The translations under genes were made by a program, and so were the position numbers. A DNA stretch of 64,000 nucleotides from Diplonema papillatum (taxonomy: Eukaryota; Euglenozoa; Diplonemea; Diplonemida; Diplonemidae): the NCBI GenBank assembly GCA_030068145.1, contig JAPJBO010000831.1, forward strand, positions 1-64,000, given 5' to 3'. How positions within the stretch are numbered: position 1 is the stretch's first letter; every line of letters begins with the position of its first letter. The notes under the pieces are model-generated. The model did not search any database, was not told the DNA's origin, and was given only the letters and a program-made list of their open reading frames with translations. This document shows, one piece after another, positions 39,301 to 47,868 of the stretch.

Positions 39301-39349
39301 GTTCTCGTTTACACACTTCTCCGACACCCTGTCCAGGACGCCCGGGGCC
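33350..39349 (-). CDS. LINE-A ORF2: OTU, AP endonuclease, RT, RNase H, Cys/His tail
   Basis: About 1,999 codons follow the ORF1 stop; numbers here count from the GTG at 39316. An OTU-like cysteine protease covers about 120-240 (DGNC at 125-128, His229 in QHYDAL). An endonuclease/exonuclease/phosphatase domain covers 275-525 (Glu306 in CQET, GDFN at 436-439, Asp485, His513). Reverse transcriptase covers about 815-1110 (Asp959 in LDFKKCFD, YVDD at 1049-1052). A zinc knuckle CPYC-H-C lies at 1395-1413. RNase H covers 1600-1740 (Asp1607, Glu1650, Asp1677, Asp1727). Two Cys/His modules lie at 1903-1931 and 1944-1970. There is no ATG near the 5' end of this frame, so translation probably depends on ORF1. 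The protein nicks DNA and primes reverse transcription at the target. Confidence 0.9.
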   Translation of the reverse strand, partial: GPGRPGQGVGEVCKREPSATKSSSSASVSSSDPNNRRPKTVHTDRGADLHLANKPSATRATQQAPSPEGTLGLGQLPTSPADNQTTPARRGDNPKPQSAGSKAAQRHQLTRAESDDKYIDSVAEALAAKRVSVEKDGNCQFAALVRGSKLSITAASMRQKVTWQLRNSTPTAFETQPFSEYLFAVAQDGTYGDQITLQAAAVVLKASIWVLSTGDLQHLRRAGRAENPSRVIVLTYRPQHYDALMLPHTGYRLLASLPPETSRVSVRELTSAAVLHPTDVEHAPKDAIVLATVNLGSMSTKYRTVATLPADIVACQETRVGPEGKRTCEMFLGAYGKKCCWGEDVPTVVGANGRGQRAPGGSAVVINNSVVAANARPKTELETRLAKSTRVAHAVVATGNARCVLHVISIYAQVGREAEVVREREKFISDVFEMAAGLGQVPVAILGDFNTPVEESVSLMAACRSGWTDAAAAAAHQTSRDAPPTCWAGAAGTRIDMCFLNANASQALVDTRTANPHEYDIPTHCPLFVTLDMRAASHPKRTHWIPAPFPKKVPLSTKKEEQDALEAALRRKRSVDGAEAALRNASEVAEMYLLELHKKGLSQKDADGCKGRAEGYSVRDAHVSARQAVSARGAVDRTTRQRDKVLGMLRTVVAEASQRLEREQPGAMTLAERNARGALQKKVSRGYLPQNGPTSHDEGGRDELERLLEMVEVLEGSQREAVSALKQQRTRRWKDQMQKAWNSGDKGDIYRFLAGSRESPSVFLRRRDGSLTACPGEIDEMLRGPEAWGGIFQRYTDIQEPQWEAFKTHYARYLPAPQQMEHKTIGAADVSAALKRMKTTSSPGLHAWRVFELRQLPAEVLQLMAEAMNRVESEGQWPEQLMHAILHLLPKPESTGDPLSQRPISVTPVLYRVWAAIRAQEALEWMDKVAPSGLHGCRKKHGTDDLVWHLAGLIEQAHVTGDPLYGLGLDFKKCFDSVPIDIAFRLAEELGFHPTVLRTLRAAYSSMQRHFRIGAVVGEGFVPTNGIMQGCPLSVILINVLISVWMRHVADIEATIPLSYVDDVYALMKSLAKLQEAAKRSGTFAGLTGMKVCTQSKSLWFTTARDAPEQIVYAESKGNEEADVQPETIARRTTFDVLGVMLTTKQVEPSKPLRPSKRVAQRNAMAETVLKRAACLPLPASARDLAVSMTAGAKRFYGAAVTAIGKGEVDRLRRGFTEAVWTGPPRRAQEAVLHILHHGHRLDPGVVPAYRRVTTWAEQVQKWDYARALAETAWAHNDELARLHGPFAFLKEALNVLQWRWVTPTSVAYVNEVGEGVVHDAAVLGNSRLLQHDLRHALRLREMARLATRRGNDYGGVQGGVDFAATRHVLEMRNSPLTAYQAGLLRSVIAGATPVTGRTGLNASECPYCDTQVPETVEHLFWECPAWETIRSKYGELRTVQHRWPPCLRLCGVAPAFHDPNLLPTEQGKRLQLLEKLHFYFVEVLSARQGADDMLDRSTRHHRTLEYPRRWKPAEPHKLAVPDVAPSAVLTQWKYGPEMWMAFTDWLRELKWAPPGHELGVSFVELAVDFELRTGRRLPTLKSRYYTAVPQHTKKATTARQTLPEDAAASCDVAIYFDGGARANGTAFAVAGAGAVLYKEGVKYAQIVLPLPNVRSNNVAEYEGFLAGLQLLEDAEGTEGAQCVIRGDSALVVGQTTRQLACSEDLKPLLTRAVAKIVALRQRLSLRVEHVKREQNTDADALSNAAMDLVQGQRPTREQQEAELQSFRASALGKAMSLIELGSAFKKVTGRQWFSGHEATTTILTAVGGSVVRGASRRAQLSDETDEVILGIREHVQKMGTAQAETNLYPQHLTWAATYLPEKAYPAGWEQGKTNWKQRVEMVERVTGAGPRRGSPPKKAPEDAVNTSRPGEICVQHRKPRCKDCTKKRLPAETCCRFKQHHREGDGLRPRMLFCPAHRLGRCGDCTAGGLEIVHCCQRHHPQKNTDPHAQPGGASAVT

Positions 39350-40543
39350 CTACTTCTCAATTGGACTGTATCGGTTGGCGCCGGTGGACATCATGTCCAC
39401 AAGGGACTGCTGCTTCCCGCTTCCCTTGGCACCCTTGGCTTTCCCGGCCTTCTTTGTAACCTCGCTCATCTGCCGGAGCAGCTCGGCCTCTTGCTCTTCC
39501 GCTTCCTTCTTCGCTGCTTGTTTCTTCCCCTTCTTGCTCGTTTGCGACGATGTCTGGCTTGAAAGAGGCTGACGTGGAGGTTCGTCGTCAGGAGGTGAAA
39601 CGGGTGCGGGCGCGGGATTGCCGATTGCTGGCGCTGGAGGCGCTTCACTCGGGATCCTGCGCATCGATTCGATTCGCGCGTTCGTTTCGTCTTCGAACGC
39701 GAGTAAGCGGCGTTCGACGTCCCCCATCCAGAGCAGCTGCTGTTTGTACGTTTCGTCGTACCGCTCCTTCGCTATCTGGGTCTGGGCTTCCGCCCACTTC
39801 AGAAACCGCTGCTCGTACGAGTGCTCCCATGTCGCTCGCGCCACGGCCCGTTCCTTCTCCCACGCTTGGCGTTGCTGCTTCTGCTGTTGGGCCCAAGCTT
39901 CCCAGGCAACTGCGGTCTCCGCGCCGGTGGGTACTGCATCCTGCTGCATCTCGACGTCCGACTCGGCTTTGGCAGTCGGTTGCAACTCGTCAAGCTGCTG
40001 TTGGAGCCTCGCCACTTGCCTCTTCCTTGCCTCGGTGTGCGCTTTCACCGCCGTGCGCCACTCTCTCTCGCCCTCCTTCTTTCCGAACTCCGAGACAAAC
40101 TCGGCCTTCGTGTACCTCGGCCCCCGAGGGATGTTGTTGTCAGGGAGGCGTAGCGGGTGTTCCGGCGCTGCGAGGCGCTCGATGTGGCCTTTGAGCCGCT
40201 GGACCTTCTCCCGCCTCAGCTCCTCTTGGCGCTGTTTTTCCCGCTCTTCCAGGTCGACCACGTCGGCCTCCTCGTCTCCCACCCGCACCCTCGTCACCGG
40301 CGGCGGGGTGGCGGCTTCGATGATAGCGACACCGCGCCTCATCCTCACGCGCGCCCCCGCCCATCCGAGCTGTTCGATGACAGCCTCGTACGCCCCTGCC
40401 CTGCCTTTGAGTCCTCCCAAATGTAGAGAGAACTGCCTGAAGACAGGCAAGTGCACCACACGTACCACTGGCATGGGCTGTTGGTCACCCGAAGCTCTGG
40501 CACCGGGTTCCAGGGGAACCGCGTGGAGGTCGCCCGTGCTCAT
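39350..40543 (-). CDS. LINE-A ORF1, coiled-coil nucleic-acid-binding candidate
   Basis: 397 residues from an ATG at 40543, 42 nt inside the (TG)n boundary. A short N-terminal domain (VVRVVHLPVFRQFSLHLGG) precedes two long Glu/Lys/Arg/Gln coiled-coil stretches, then a Pro-rich linker and a Lys-rich helix with KKGKKQAAKKEAEEQ. No CCHC knuckle or RRM is obvious. By position it is the RNA-binding ORF1 protein of the LINE. It ends YSPIEK followed by TAG, and the same frame stays open into ORF2. Confidence 0.78.
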   Translation of the reverse strand: MSTGDLHAVPLEPGARASGDQQPMPVVRVVHLPVFRQFSLHLGGLKGRAGAYEAVIEQLGWAGARVRMRRGVAIIEAATPPPVTRVRVGDEEADVVDLEEREKQRQEELRREKVQRLKGHIERLAAPEHPLRLPDNNIPRGPRYTKAEFVSEFGKKEGEREWRTAVKAHTEARKRQVARLQQQLDELQPTAKAESDVEMQQDAVPTGAETAVAWEAWAQQQKQQRQAWEKERAVARATWEHSYEQRFLKWAEAQTQIAKERYDETYKQQLLWMGDVERRLLAFEDETNARIESMRRIPSEAPPAPAIGNPAPAPVSPPDDEPPRQPLSSQTSSQTSKKGKKQAAKKEAEEQEAELLRQMSEVTKKAGKAKGAKGSGKQQSLVDMMSTGANRYSPIEK

Positions 40544-40583
40544 CTTTTCGTTAGTGATTTTGTGTGTAGTGTGGATTTTTCCC

Positions 40584-40585
<2 letters not shown>

Positions 40586-40641
<56 letters not shown>
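40586..40641. repeat. (TG)n microsatellite at the 5' end of LINE-A
   Basis: About 56 bp of TG. With 32917-33289 it brackets LINE-A, as expected if the LINE inserted within an AC repeat. Confidence 0.93.
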
Positions 40642-40643
<2 letters not shown>

Positions 40644-40789
40644 TTGTGCACTCCCCGTTCCGCTTCGCCGAAGACCGGTAGAATAAATAGCGAACCTGTC
40701 AATCCTTGAGATCGTCCTGACCTAGTAAAACTCTCCGTGTTGAGTCAAATTAAGGCGGTCGGCAACGGCAGCATAGGCAAAAGAGCATA

Positions 40790-41331
40790 CTATTCAGTGT
40801 TCGCGTCGACGATTCGGCAATCGAGCCAAGTTGCCAAGCGTCCACTTTTTATGAAAGCGAGCTCAGCAGGAGAGCCTTCTTCCAACTGGGTCGGAAACGC
40901 CAGCTCTGCAGCCTCTTCGTCCCACACAGGAGCATCGACGATGCACGTCGCATCGATCCAACCGACCACCGGTGCCGCCAGCCGCACACGATTTTCCTTC
41001 TTCAGTGACACTTCAACTGCGCACCTCAGAGGGAGTTTGCAGATCACAGCGCTTGTGGCTGCTTCGTCCTGCGTCACAACGGCAGCCATATCCTGTTGGA
41101 GAAATAAAGGGAGGTTGCTGCGCGCAAAGTTAGATCCTGCACGTCAACACCGCAACGGACCTTCACCAGGGTTTCCCCCGGCTTCGTCCTACAGGCATAG
41201 TTCACCATCTTTCGGGTCCCAACAAGTGTACTTAACCTCAAATCCCTTTCCAGTAAATCAGGATCGGGCTGTTCTGCGTCCTCAAGGATTGGCACACATC
41301 TTCTTTTCAGTACGGCTTGTGGGTTTGACAC
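40790..41331 (-). CDS. Last two exons of an unidentified gene
   Basis: The final exon is 41092-40790 and the one before it ends at 41161. A 68-nt intron (GAAG|GTCCG to AACAG|GAT, phase 0) separates them, the shortest in the window. The peptide runs RDLRLSTLVGTRKMVNYACR, then LVK|DMAAVV, then PVVGWIDATCIVDAPVWDEE, and ends in CRIVDANTE. It looks like a mixed alpha/beta domain but I recognise no family. The 5' limit of the upstream exon is unclear: the frame opens after a stop near 41345 and several AG sites are possible. It could be the 3' end of the PH-domain gene to the right, but I could not find a linking exon with matching phase. Confidence 0.55.
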
Positions 41332-41440
41332 CCTGTACCCTTAACGAATCCTTTCCTACCTTGGTTGCTGCACCGCAGTACTACCTCGAGTCTCCGCGCC
41401 CAGCACCGCCGCTGGTCGCCGCAGATGTGCACGATGAAAA

Positions 41441-41520
41441 CAAGTGGGGGAAACCTTATTGATGATTAGGCAGTACTGTCTGCTTTTCATGCACGTCTGA
41501 TGCCAAGCATAAGTTTTCTT
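41441..41520. repeat. Dispersed repeat R-A, diverged copy
   Basis: Keeps GGGGAAACCTTA, TTAGGCAGTACTGTCTGC and CATGCACGTCTGATGCCAAG in the R-A order, with many changes. Confidence 0.5.
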
Positions 41521-41650
41521 TTGGGAGAAGCTGAGAGAAAAGAGATGCGGGTTTGTTAGCGTTTATTGTGGTTTAGAGGTTCTGTGTTTTAGGGTCTCCG
41601 GTTGACCATTGAGGCTGTGAGGCGGGTTAGTATCAGGGTAGTAGGTTGTT

Positions 41651-41712
41651 TTTAGAGTTAAAGTTCGCTTGCAATTCCGGGGGGTTAAGGTCTCCGTGTG
41701 ACCGTTCATGAA
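41651..41712. repeat. Dispersed repeat R-B, short copy
   Basis: Begins TTTAGAGTTAAAGTTCGCTT and runs to GACCGTTCATGAAT. Beyond that it switches to the module starting TTTCTAGACTGTTTCTTG. Confidence 0.7.
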
Positions 41713-41775
41713 TTTCTAGACTGTTTCTTGTAGTAAGCGGTCGGTTTTTTGAAACCTCCGTTTGACGTGTGAGGC
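41713..41775. repeat. TTTCTAGACTG module, copy 1
   Basis: About 60 bp, TTTCTAGACTGTTTCTTGTA then GTAAGCGGTCGGTTTTTTGA. The second copy, at 60443-60505, lies in an apyrase intron. Confidence 0.7.
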
Positions 41776-41891
41776 GGGGGGGAAAAGGGGGGGGGCGGGT
41801 TCCTTTTGTTCTGTTAGAGCCGGGCCTGGGCAGTGTGTTTTCATTCCTGTTCGTACTTTGTGTCGCTTTTACTTTACTGTTTACTGTCACA

Positions 41892-42008
41892 TGTGGTTGC
41901 GCATCCGTGTAACTTCGTTTTTAGCATATGTGACCGGCACTTTTTTTCTCTGGTTGCGCATCCGTGTAACTTCGTTTTTAGCATATGTGACCGACACTTT
42001 TTTTCTCT
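41892..42008. repeat. 58-bp tandem duplication
   Basis: Two adjacent near-identical units beginning GGTTGCGCATCCGTGTAACT and ending in a T-run and CTCT. Confidence 0.85.
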
Positions 42009-42111
42009 TAGAGAAGGGCGAAACGGGGAAGAGGAAGAGAGTGCGTGATTCCTTTGTGTGCACCCTCGTTCTTCGTCTTGGGTTTTGCTCGTGAACGCAG
42101 ACCAATTCAAA

Positions 42112-42312
42112 GCGGGGAGAAAATCTTAGTGGAATGTTTAGGCAGAGCACTGCCTGGCTGCTGCTAGCACCAACTCCTCGTCGAGGAAGATGTTGTCTAT
42201 AAAAGTGATGCAAGAATAGAACGAGGTAAAAAGGGGAGTGTACGGCTCCCAGAGTGGGGTATGAAACTTTGAGGGACTAGCCCCCTGTATTTTTTTCACC
42301 GCGGTGTTGTGT
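42112..42312. repeat. Dispersed repeat R-A, longest copy
   Basis: Covers the R-A core, then AGTGTACGGCTCCCAGAGTG and the CACCGCGGTGTTGTGTG end. A TCGTTCTTCGTCT-GAACGCAGAC stretch flanks it on both sides (42068 and 42309). Confidence 0.75.
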
Positions 42313-42465
42313 GCCCCTCGTTCTTCGTCTCAGGTTTCGCTCTTGAACGCAGACTCATCGCACGGATGGGGAAGGGGATCGTTGTTATTGGTGCTGGTTT
42401 TGAGGGATGAGGAAAAGGTAAAAATCTTTTTGCGGTGGCCCCCGCTGGTCTGGTAGTCTGCTGAT

Positions 42466-42665
42466 GGGGAAGGGGATTCCAAGAACGTGCTTGGAATGGG
42501 TATGTGCTCAACACCGCACTGGTCCCGTCTGCGCCGTGTTTCGGTCCTTTAAGCCACGGACACATAAGGCGGACCATCATCAGCGTGGAACCTGAGTGTC
42601 TGCAGCCAGGACTGCGGTGTGAGTCTGGTTTGTCAGGCGGCTGTTCGTAGCTCGTCACAGCCAGG
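42466..42665. repeat. Dispersed repeat R-D, copy 1
   Basis: Shares AAGAACGTGCTTGGAATGGG, CACCGCACTGGTCCCGTCTG, GTTTCGGTCCTTTAAGCCAC and GGCGGCTGTTCGTAGCTCG with the copy at 51722. Confidence 0.8.
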
Positions 42666-42964
42666 ACCACCCGTGCTACTAGAGCACAGGCGAATCCGTC
42701 ACGGGGAGAAGGCCCCTACAACCGTGTCTGAGCAATCAGTTAAATAACTCAGGGCACTCGCCCTGATTGTGACTGCGACTTGCTAGGCAGCACTGACTTG
42801 TCTTCTTTTTACGGTGGCAATCTGCGAAGTAAACTCCGCAGAGCACAGTGGACATGGGGTTGCCGTGTGCAGCACCAGTGGTTGAAGTACCAAAAGGAAA
42901 AAGAGTGCGAGGAAGTTATCCTGCGTGCTGAGGGCAGCAAGTCGCGTTACGCGAAGTACCCTAC

Positions 42965-43065
42965 TGGAATGGGGGGATTGCAAGAACGTGCTTGGAATGG
43001 GTATGTGCTCAACACCGCACTGGTCCCGTCTGCGCCGTGTATCGGTCTGATAGTCTGCTGATGGG
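42965..43065. repeat. Dispersed repeat R-D, partial copy
   Basis: Carries the first half of R-D up to GCGCCGTGTATCGGTCTG. It begins within about 25 nt of the proposed donor that ends exon 2 of the PH-domain gene. Confidence 0.75.
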
Positions 43066-43088
43066 GAAAGGGAGGGGGGTAAGCAGAC

Positions 43089-45115
43089 CTTTTTAGTGGT
43101 GTACAACGCCGCGGCAGCTGGCGAAGACGGGCGGGTTGCATTGCTGAAAACATCGTTGGTGGGCGGGGCCGTGGACGCCGCCGGACTCTCCGGGAACAGC
43201 GCTCGTTTTTCCTCCCCAGCGGCAGTGCTGTCGGGTTCCTGCGCTGTGGTTCTGACTGAGTCGGTAGTGCTCTCGAGCCGTCTGAACCGTTCCTGTTGCT
43301 CCGACGCTTCGGCGAGGAGGCTGTCCTTGATTTCTTCCCGTTTCAGACCTGTGTGGATGTGACCTTTTAGCCCTGTTTTAGGCTACGTAAGGTTTTCCGA
43401 CCTCCCGCAATCGTGAGCACACACTCACGTGTACGATTCCTGCATAATCACAAGAAAGCGACAACGGGGTGGAGGAGCAAACCTTGTTGATGATTCCGTC
43501 TCTGACCGGCGAACACACCACACACAAGAGAAATGCGTAGTTTTGATTTATTAGTTGCATACGATCGCAGATCTTAGAAGGTTGATATATCCGACGAATA
43601 CCTGACACTTGTACAAGGTTAATAACCCCGTCGCTATCCCGAAAACATCGTAACTTCACCCTTGCTTCACCCACCCTTGCCCCTTTTTCTGAAGCCGTGT
43701 CCTGAGGCGTCACGATTTTTGAATCACGCGACGGTGAAGATGAAGCAGCAGACGGAGCCAGTATACGCAGTAGGAGGAGGACGTATTATTTTACTTGTTA
43801 GTTGTCGACAACTTGTTTTGTGTTGAGGTGTCATTCAGTTGTAAATCTGAAGCCGCCCACGTCAAATTTTGATAAGCGGCGTTGAGATTCTTTGAGTACA
43901 TGAGCCGCATGGACTAGCCATGCACTTTGTTATGCAGCGGCTGCCAAAAACTTGCCGTGACACCTATGACCAAAGCAAGTGGAAAAAGAAAAAGAGGCGC
44001 GAGGCTTCTGGAGGCACACCTTCCTGCACCTCGCGGCTGAGGGCCTCTTTTTCCTGCCGAAGGGCGTCCAGCAGCGCCGCCGCGGCGGCCCGCTCGGAGG
44101 ACGCGTCCCGCTGCGCGCTGCGGTGCTCCCGCCTCGCCTCGTCGAGCTCCCGCTCGAGGTCGGCGACGACGGCCGTCGCCGCTTCGAGGCGCTCGCTGCG
44201 GCTGGCGGCGGCGGCCCGCTCCTCCCGGAGGCTGTGCCGGAGCCCGTCCTCGGTCTCCTGCGCGGCGCGCACCGCTTCCTGCAGCTTCGACTCCATCTCG
44301 AGCACGATCCCCTTCCGCTTCGCCTCCGCCGCGGATCGGTATTCGGACAGCTCCGCCACCAGCGTCGACGACGCCTGCTGCTCGTCCGCCAACGCGGCCC
44401 GCAGCGACTCGACTTTGGCCAGGCTCCGCGCGAGGTCATCGCTCAGAGCGTCGGCACGCGACTCAGCCGCGGCCAGCCCCCTCTTCAGCTCCGCCGCCGC
44501 TTCGGCGTGCTGCTTGGCGAGCGAGGCTGAGGCTTCGAGGGAGGCGCTGAGCTCGGTTATGTCGGCCTGGTGGCCTTCGGCGAGGCGGGTGGCCTTCGCC
44601 GTGGCGTCGCGCTGCCGGTCGAGCTCCGCCGTCAGCTCGCTGCAGCGGGTTTCCGCCATCTCGGCGGCTTCGCGGGCTTCGGCGGCTTCGTGGGCCTTGG
44701 CGCGGTACTCGTTGGCGATCTGCTTCGAGGTGACGGCGAGGGCCTCCCGCTCGCTTTCCAGGCTCCTAACGCGCTCTTCGACCCATCCCGGGCGGGGCCC
44801 GGCCATGCTCTTCTTGATGGCGGCGATCCACACGGCGCGGTCCCTGTCGTCGGCGGCGCACAGGGTGTACGCGTGCTGGAGGTGGTCCCCCGTGATCGTG
44901 AGCTCCTCGTCTCCGTCCGCCCGCAGCTTCACCGGCCGGCTCAGGTCGACGCTGCCCTTCGGCGGGTCGACGTAGTACATCAGCCGCTGCCCGCGCAGCT
45001 CGAACCACCGCTTCTGCTTGTTCTTCCCGCCCACGCCGCCGAGCTTCCGCAGGTATCCCTCCGCGTACTCGGGGACGAACACGCCGCCGCCGTTCCCCGG
45101 CGGCCATGACGACAT
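43089..45115 (-). CDS. PH-domain, long coiled-coil protein, 3' end unresolved
   Basis: Exon 1 is 45115-44020 and exon 2 is 43348-43089. The 671-nt intron (GGAAG|GTGTGC to CACAG|GTCTG) joins in phase 1 and carries the coiled coil across (EVQEG to LKREEIKDSLL). The ATG at 45115 begins MSSWPPGNGGG. Residues about 15-108 form a PH domain: YAEGYLRKLGG, KRWFELRGQRLMYYVDPPKG, and the C-terminal helix DRAVWIAAIKKSM with its conserved Trp. PH domains bind phosphoinositides or proteins, so a membrane-linked scaffold is likely. About 270 residues of Ala/Glu/Arg-rich coiled coil follow, then a polar tail. After 43089 a donor AAAAG|GTCTGC is likely, because the frame beyond it is repeat R-D. Later exons were not found; 41331-40790 is a candidate. 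Confidence 0.75.
43805..43966 (-). repeat. Dispersed repeat R-C, copy in the PH-gene intron
   Basis: AAGCCGCCCACGTCAAATTT through GCAGCGGCTGCCAAAAACTT and CCGTGACACCTAT. It lies about 55 nt downstream of the intron's 5' splice site, in the gene's own orientation. Confidence 0.8.
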
Positions 45116-45204
45116 CGTGTGCTTTCTTTTTTCGCTCTCCCTCTTCACCCCCCTCGGGGAGAGAGGGCGGCGGCCCTCTCTGCTGCTTTTTCTTGTTGTT
45201 CTTG

Positions 45205-45290
45205 GGAGAAATCTTAGTTTGAATCCTCAGACAGAACATTGCCTCTCATGCATGCTTGATGCTAGCTTTCAGTCTTCAAAAGGGTGTGGT
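45205..45290. repeat. Dispersed repeat R-A, copy upstream of the PH gene
   Basis: GGGAGAAATCTTAGTTTGAA, CATTGCCTCTCATGCATGCT and TGATGCTAGC in order, about 90 bp upstream of the ATG. Confidence 0.7.
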
Positions 45291-47188
45291 GGCTGACTAC
45301 GCGCCTTCGCCTCAGGCATTCTGGGGGGAGCTAACCCCCTGGTTTCCGTTCTTTTCTGTGACAGGGCAAAAAGTGAAGCGCAGCAGATGCTTCTTCTGGT
45401 TGCTCGCCCACGTAGTACTAAATGGCTGTGCGAGCTGGCGATTGATATTGATGTCTTTCTCGCTGCGTCTTGCGTCTTCCATACGAACCGATCAGCGCCG
45501 GTGCGGTGATCTCTCCGTATTCGGGCACGATGGTTCCTTGCATCCCGGTACAACCGCGATTTTGCACTGCAACACCGTCAAAACGCTGACAGGCGTGCAC
45601 GGTCCCTAGACTCGATGATCGCCGCTATCGGAACCGCGATTGAAAATGGGAGAAGGAAAATCGGTATCATTTTTACTCAGTACAGTTTATTAGCACAACA
45701 AGACGGAGCCGCAAAGAAGGAAGGCAAGAGCTGACGGGAGGGGGGCGGTCCCCCCGTCTGCCGCTGTCTTCGGGTTGAAAACTAGGGAGACTGCACAAGA
45801 AGCTTCGAAAAAGCAAAAAGGGCTACAGGGCTACAATAACGGGGGCAAAGCAGCGCGATGCAGGCGGATCTCCAAAAGAAAAGGGGACCAGCGCGCGCCG
45901 CGACAACGTGATGTCGCACGTCGCATCACGCACATTGATGTCCCCGTGAGGGCTCTACGCGACTGTTCAAGGCAGTCCAGGTTTCGCCAAAGGCGCTTCG
46001 TTGCCGTCGTCAAAAGTGTGCAAACCCCTTTTGAGAGAACGAATCCTGGCCCTTTCTTACGGAGGCACCCTGGCCATGCTGTTTTTTTCTCAGACGCGAA
46101 ACCACGTGTGCGCCCTCTCTGTGAAAGCTGGAAAACAAGAAGACCGCTCAGCGAAAAGAACCGTGCCGCCCCGCTCTCTAAAACGAGCCTCACGTTTCGC
46201 TGAGCGGTTCGTGTTCCCGGCGACGGCTGCTACCGCACCCGCCAGATCTGCGGCAGAGGCAAAGGCGACATTGCCGCGCAATACAAGGTTCGTATTGGGC
46301 CTTCAGAATGACAACGCGGAATAAGCCACGTCCCCTGCGTTCAGAAGAAACAGACATCCATGGCAACGAGAACAAGTGCACCTCCCATATCCCCCGGCGA
46401 TTGTGCACGGAAAAAAAGTTGGTTTTGATTTGTTCCTTTATTTTGTCGTTGTCGACAAACAAAACAACGATTTCCTGAGCTGGAGTCCTTCGAACGCGCC
46501 ATCGGCCACGGGGCAACAGCAAGAGCACGCCACGCGCCAACGAACGACTGCAGGGAGCAAAGAAACTGGCTGGGTTTCGTTGAACGCTGACTCTGGATGC
46601 TTTCTTCCACGCCGTTGTAGCACGCGTGCATCCTATTTCCGTTTTGGTCAGAAACTTCATAAGTGCGGCCGGTGGATCCCTTTGTAGAGAGACAGAGCGA
46701 CACACTGTAACTGCTCGAAGAGGACCGTCGGCGGAACCTGGTGCTTTGCACAAGATGTCTTCGGAACTCTAAATGCCGCGAAGCCACGCTCGGTGCCAGG
46801 CAGCTAGCCGGAATGAAGCAACCCTGACCATCACGTGGTTAACCCGTTCTCTGCGGGTGCTCGGCAGAAGTGCTCAGCCCTCAGTTGCGTCACACATCAG
46901 TACCGTCGGACACGTGAACACGTGTTTGCTCACGGTACACTTCCCAAGGTGCAGGCAGCGTCACCAGGGATTCATGAGCCCCCCCCCGCCGGCGCCAACT
47001 TCGGCGTCAACCCGCCATGTCGTCAGCGAAGACCGCTCCACATCGGGAGTGGAAACAGAAATAGCTGTAGCCGTAAAAACTGACAGCTTCCCCACGAGAC
47101 CTCACTTATGCATCAGTGTCCACGTAGACGGAGCGAGTCCTTGTGGGACCGCCTCGGCGCGAACACTCGGGTGGTTCAGACGAACGTT

Positions 47189-47262
47189 GGTGGACACACA
47201 AACAGCTGTGGTAGGATGACACAAACAGCTGTGGTAGGATGACACAAACAGCTGTGGTAGGA
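47189..47262. repeat. 23-bp unit in three tandem copies
   Basis: Unit ACACAAACAGCTGTGGTAGG plus ATG, three near-identical copies. Confidence 0.9.
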
Positions 47263-47330
47263 TGTCCCGCAGCCAGCTACTCATGTAGGCCTCGCGGTCG
47301 TGGATCTGCACCGGGTTCGAAGCCCGTCGA

Positions 47331-47868
47331 GGAGTGGTTTCGGGCCAGAAGCCCGCTCCTTCGCTGTGCACCTTAGCGGCTTGTTCAGAAGCGGGCACGC
47401 GGCGCCTTGTTAAGTTGCTTTGCGAGGAAGATGTCGGACTCCGACCCCCGCCGCGACGTGGTCGGAGACGCGAGCTTGAACTTCTGCATCGGCGGGTTCA
47501 CCGTCGGCACCGCCGAAGGCAGCCTGCGGGCGACGGGTGCCGGATCGTCCGCCAGTCTCGCCTCGCATCGGCGACGTCGGGTACTTCATGTACCCCGCAC
47601 CACAGACGTCCCCGGGGACCTCCCCCGCTGCGACATCTCCTCTGCTGTTGGCCTGCTCCTTCCGGAACGACCCGCTGCCGCTGCTGCCGCCGCCGCCGCC
47701 GCCGCCACCCTGCGATGCGAGCACGTCGTGTCTCACGATGAGGTGATCGGGTGCCGGGGCTCGCCGCACAGGCCGTGGTCGAGGAGTGGTTTCGGGATAG
47801 AAATCCGCTCCTTCGCTGTGCGCCCTCGCGGCTTGTTCGGAAGCGGGCACGCGGCGCCTTGTTGCCAG
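47331..47868 (-). pseudogene. Decayed tandem copy of the neighbouring gene's 3' region
   Basis: It repeats, in the same order, parts of the gene to the right: DLIVRHDVLASQGGGG, SSGSGSFRK, GAGYMKYPTSPMRGE and the region around KMSDSDPRR on the other strand. It has lost reading-frame continuity. An about 80-bp direct repeat (GAGGAGTGGTTTCGGG to GGCGCCTTGTT) occurs at 47329-47412 and 47779-47862, bracketing the duplicated unit. Confidence 0.75.

Larger units (their letters stand above)
41332..43088. other. Repeat-rich stretch, probably intronic or intergenic
   Basis: Holds copies of R-A (41441, 42112), R-B (41651), its partner module (41713), R-D (42466, 42965) and a 58-bp tandem duplication (41892-42008). 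I found no further exon that I can support. Confidence 0.55.
45116..47330. other. Spacer upstream of the PH gene
   Basis: R-A copy at 45205-45290, just upstream of the gene. The rest shows no gene I can support. A 23-bp unit is repeated three times at 47189-47262. Confidence 0.5.

Noticed and set aside
40737-41462. 241-codon plus-strand frame
   Set aside because: Opposite to two minus-strand exons that join cleanly across a 68-nt GT-AG intron.
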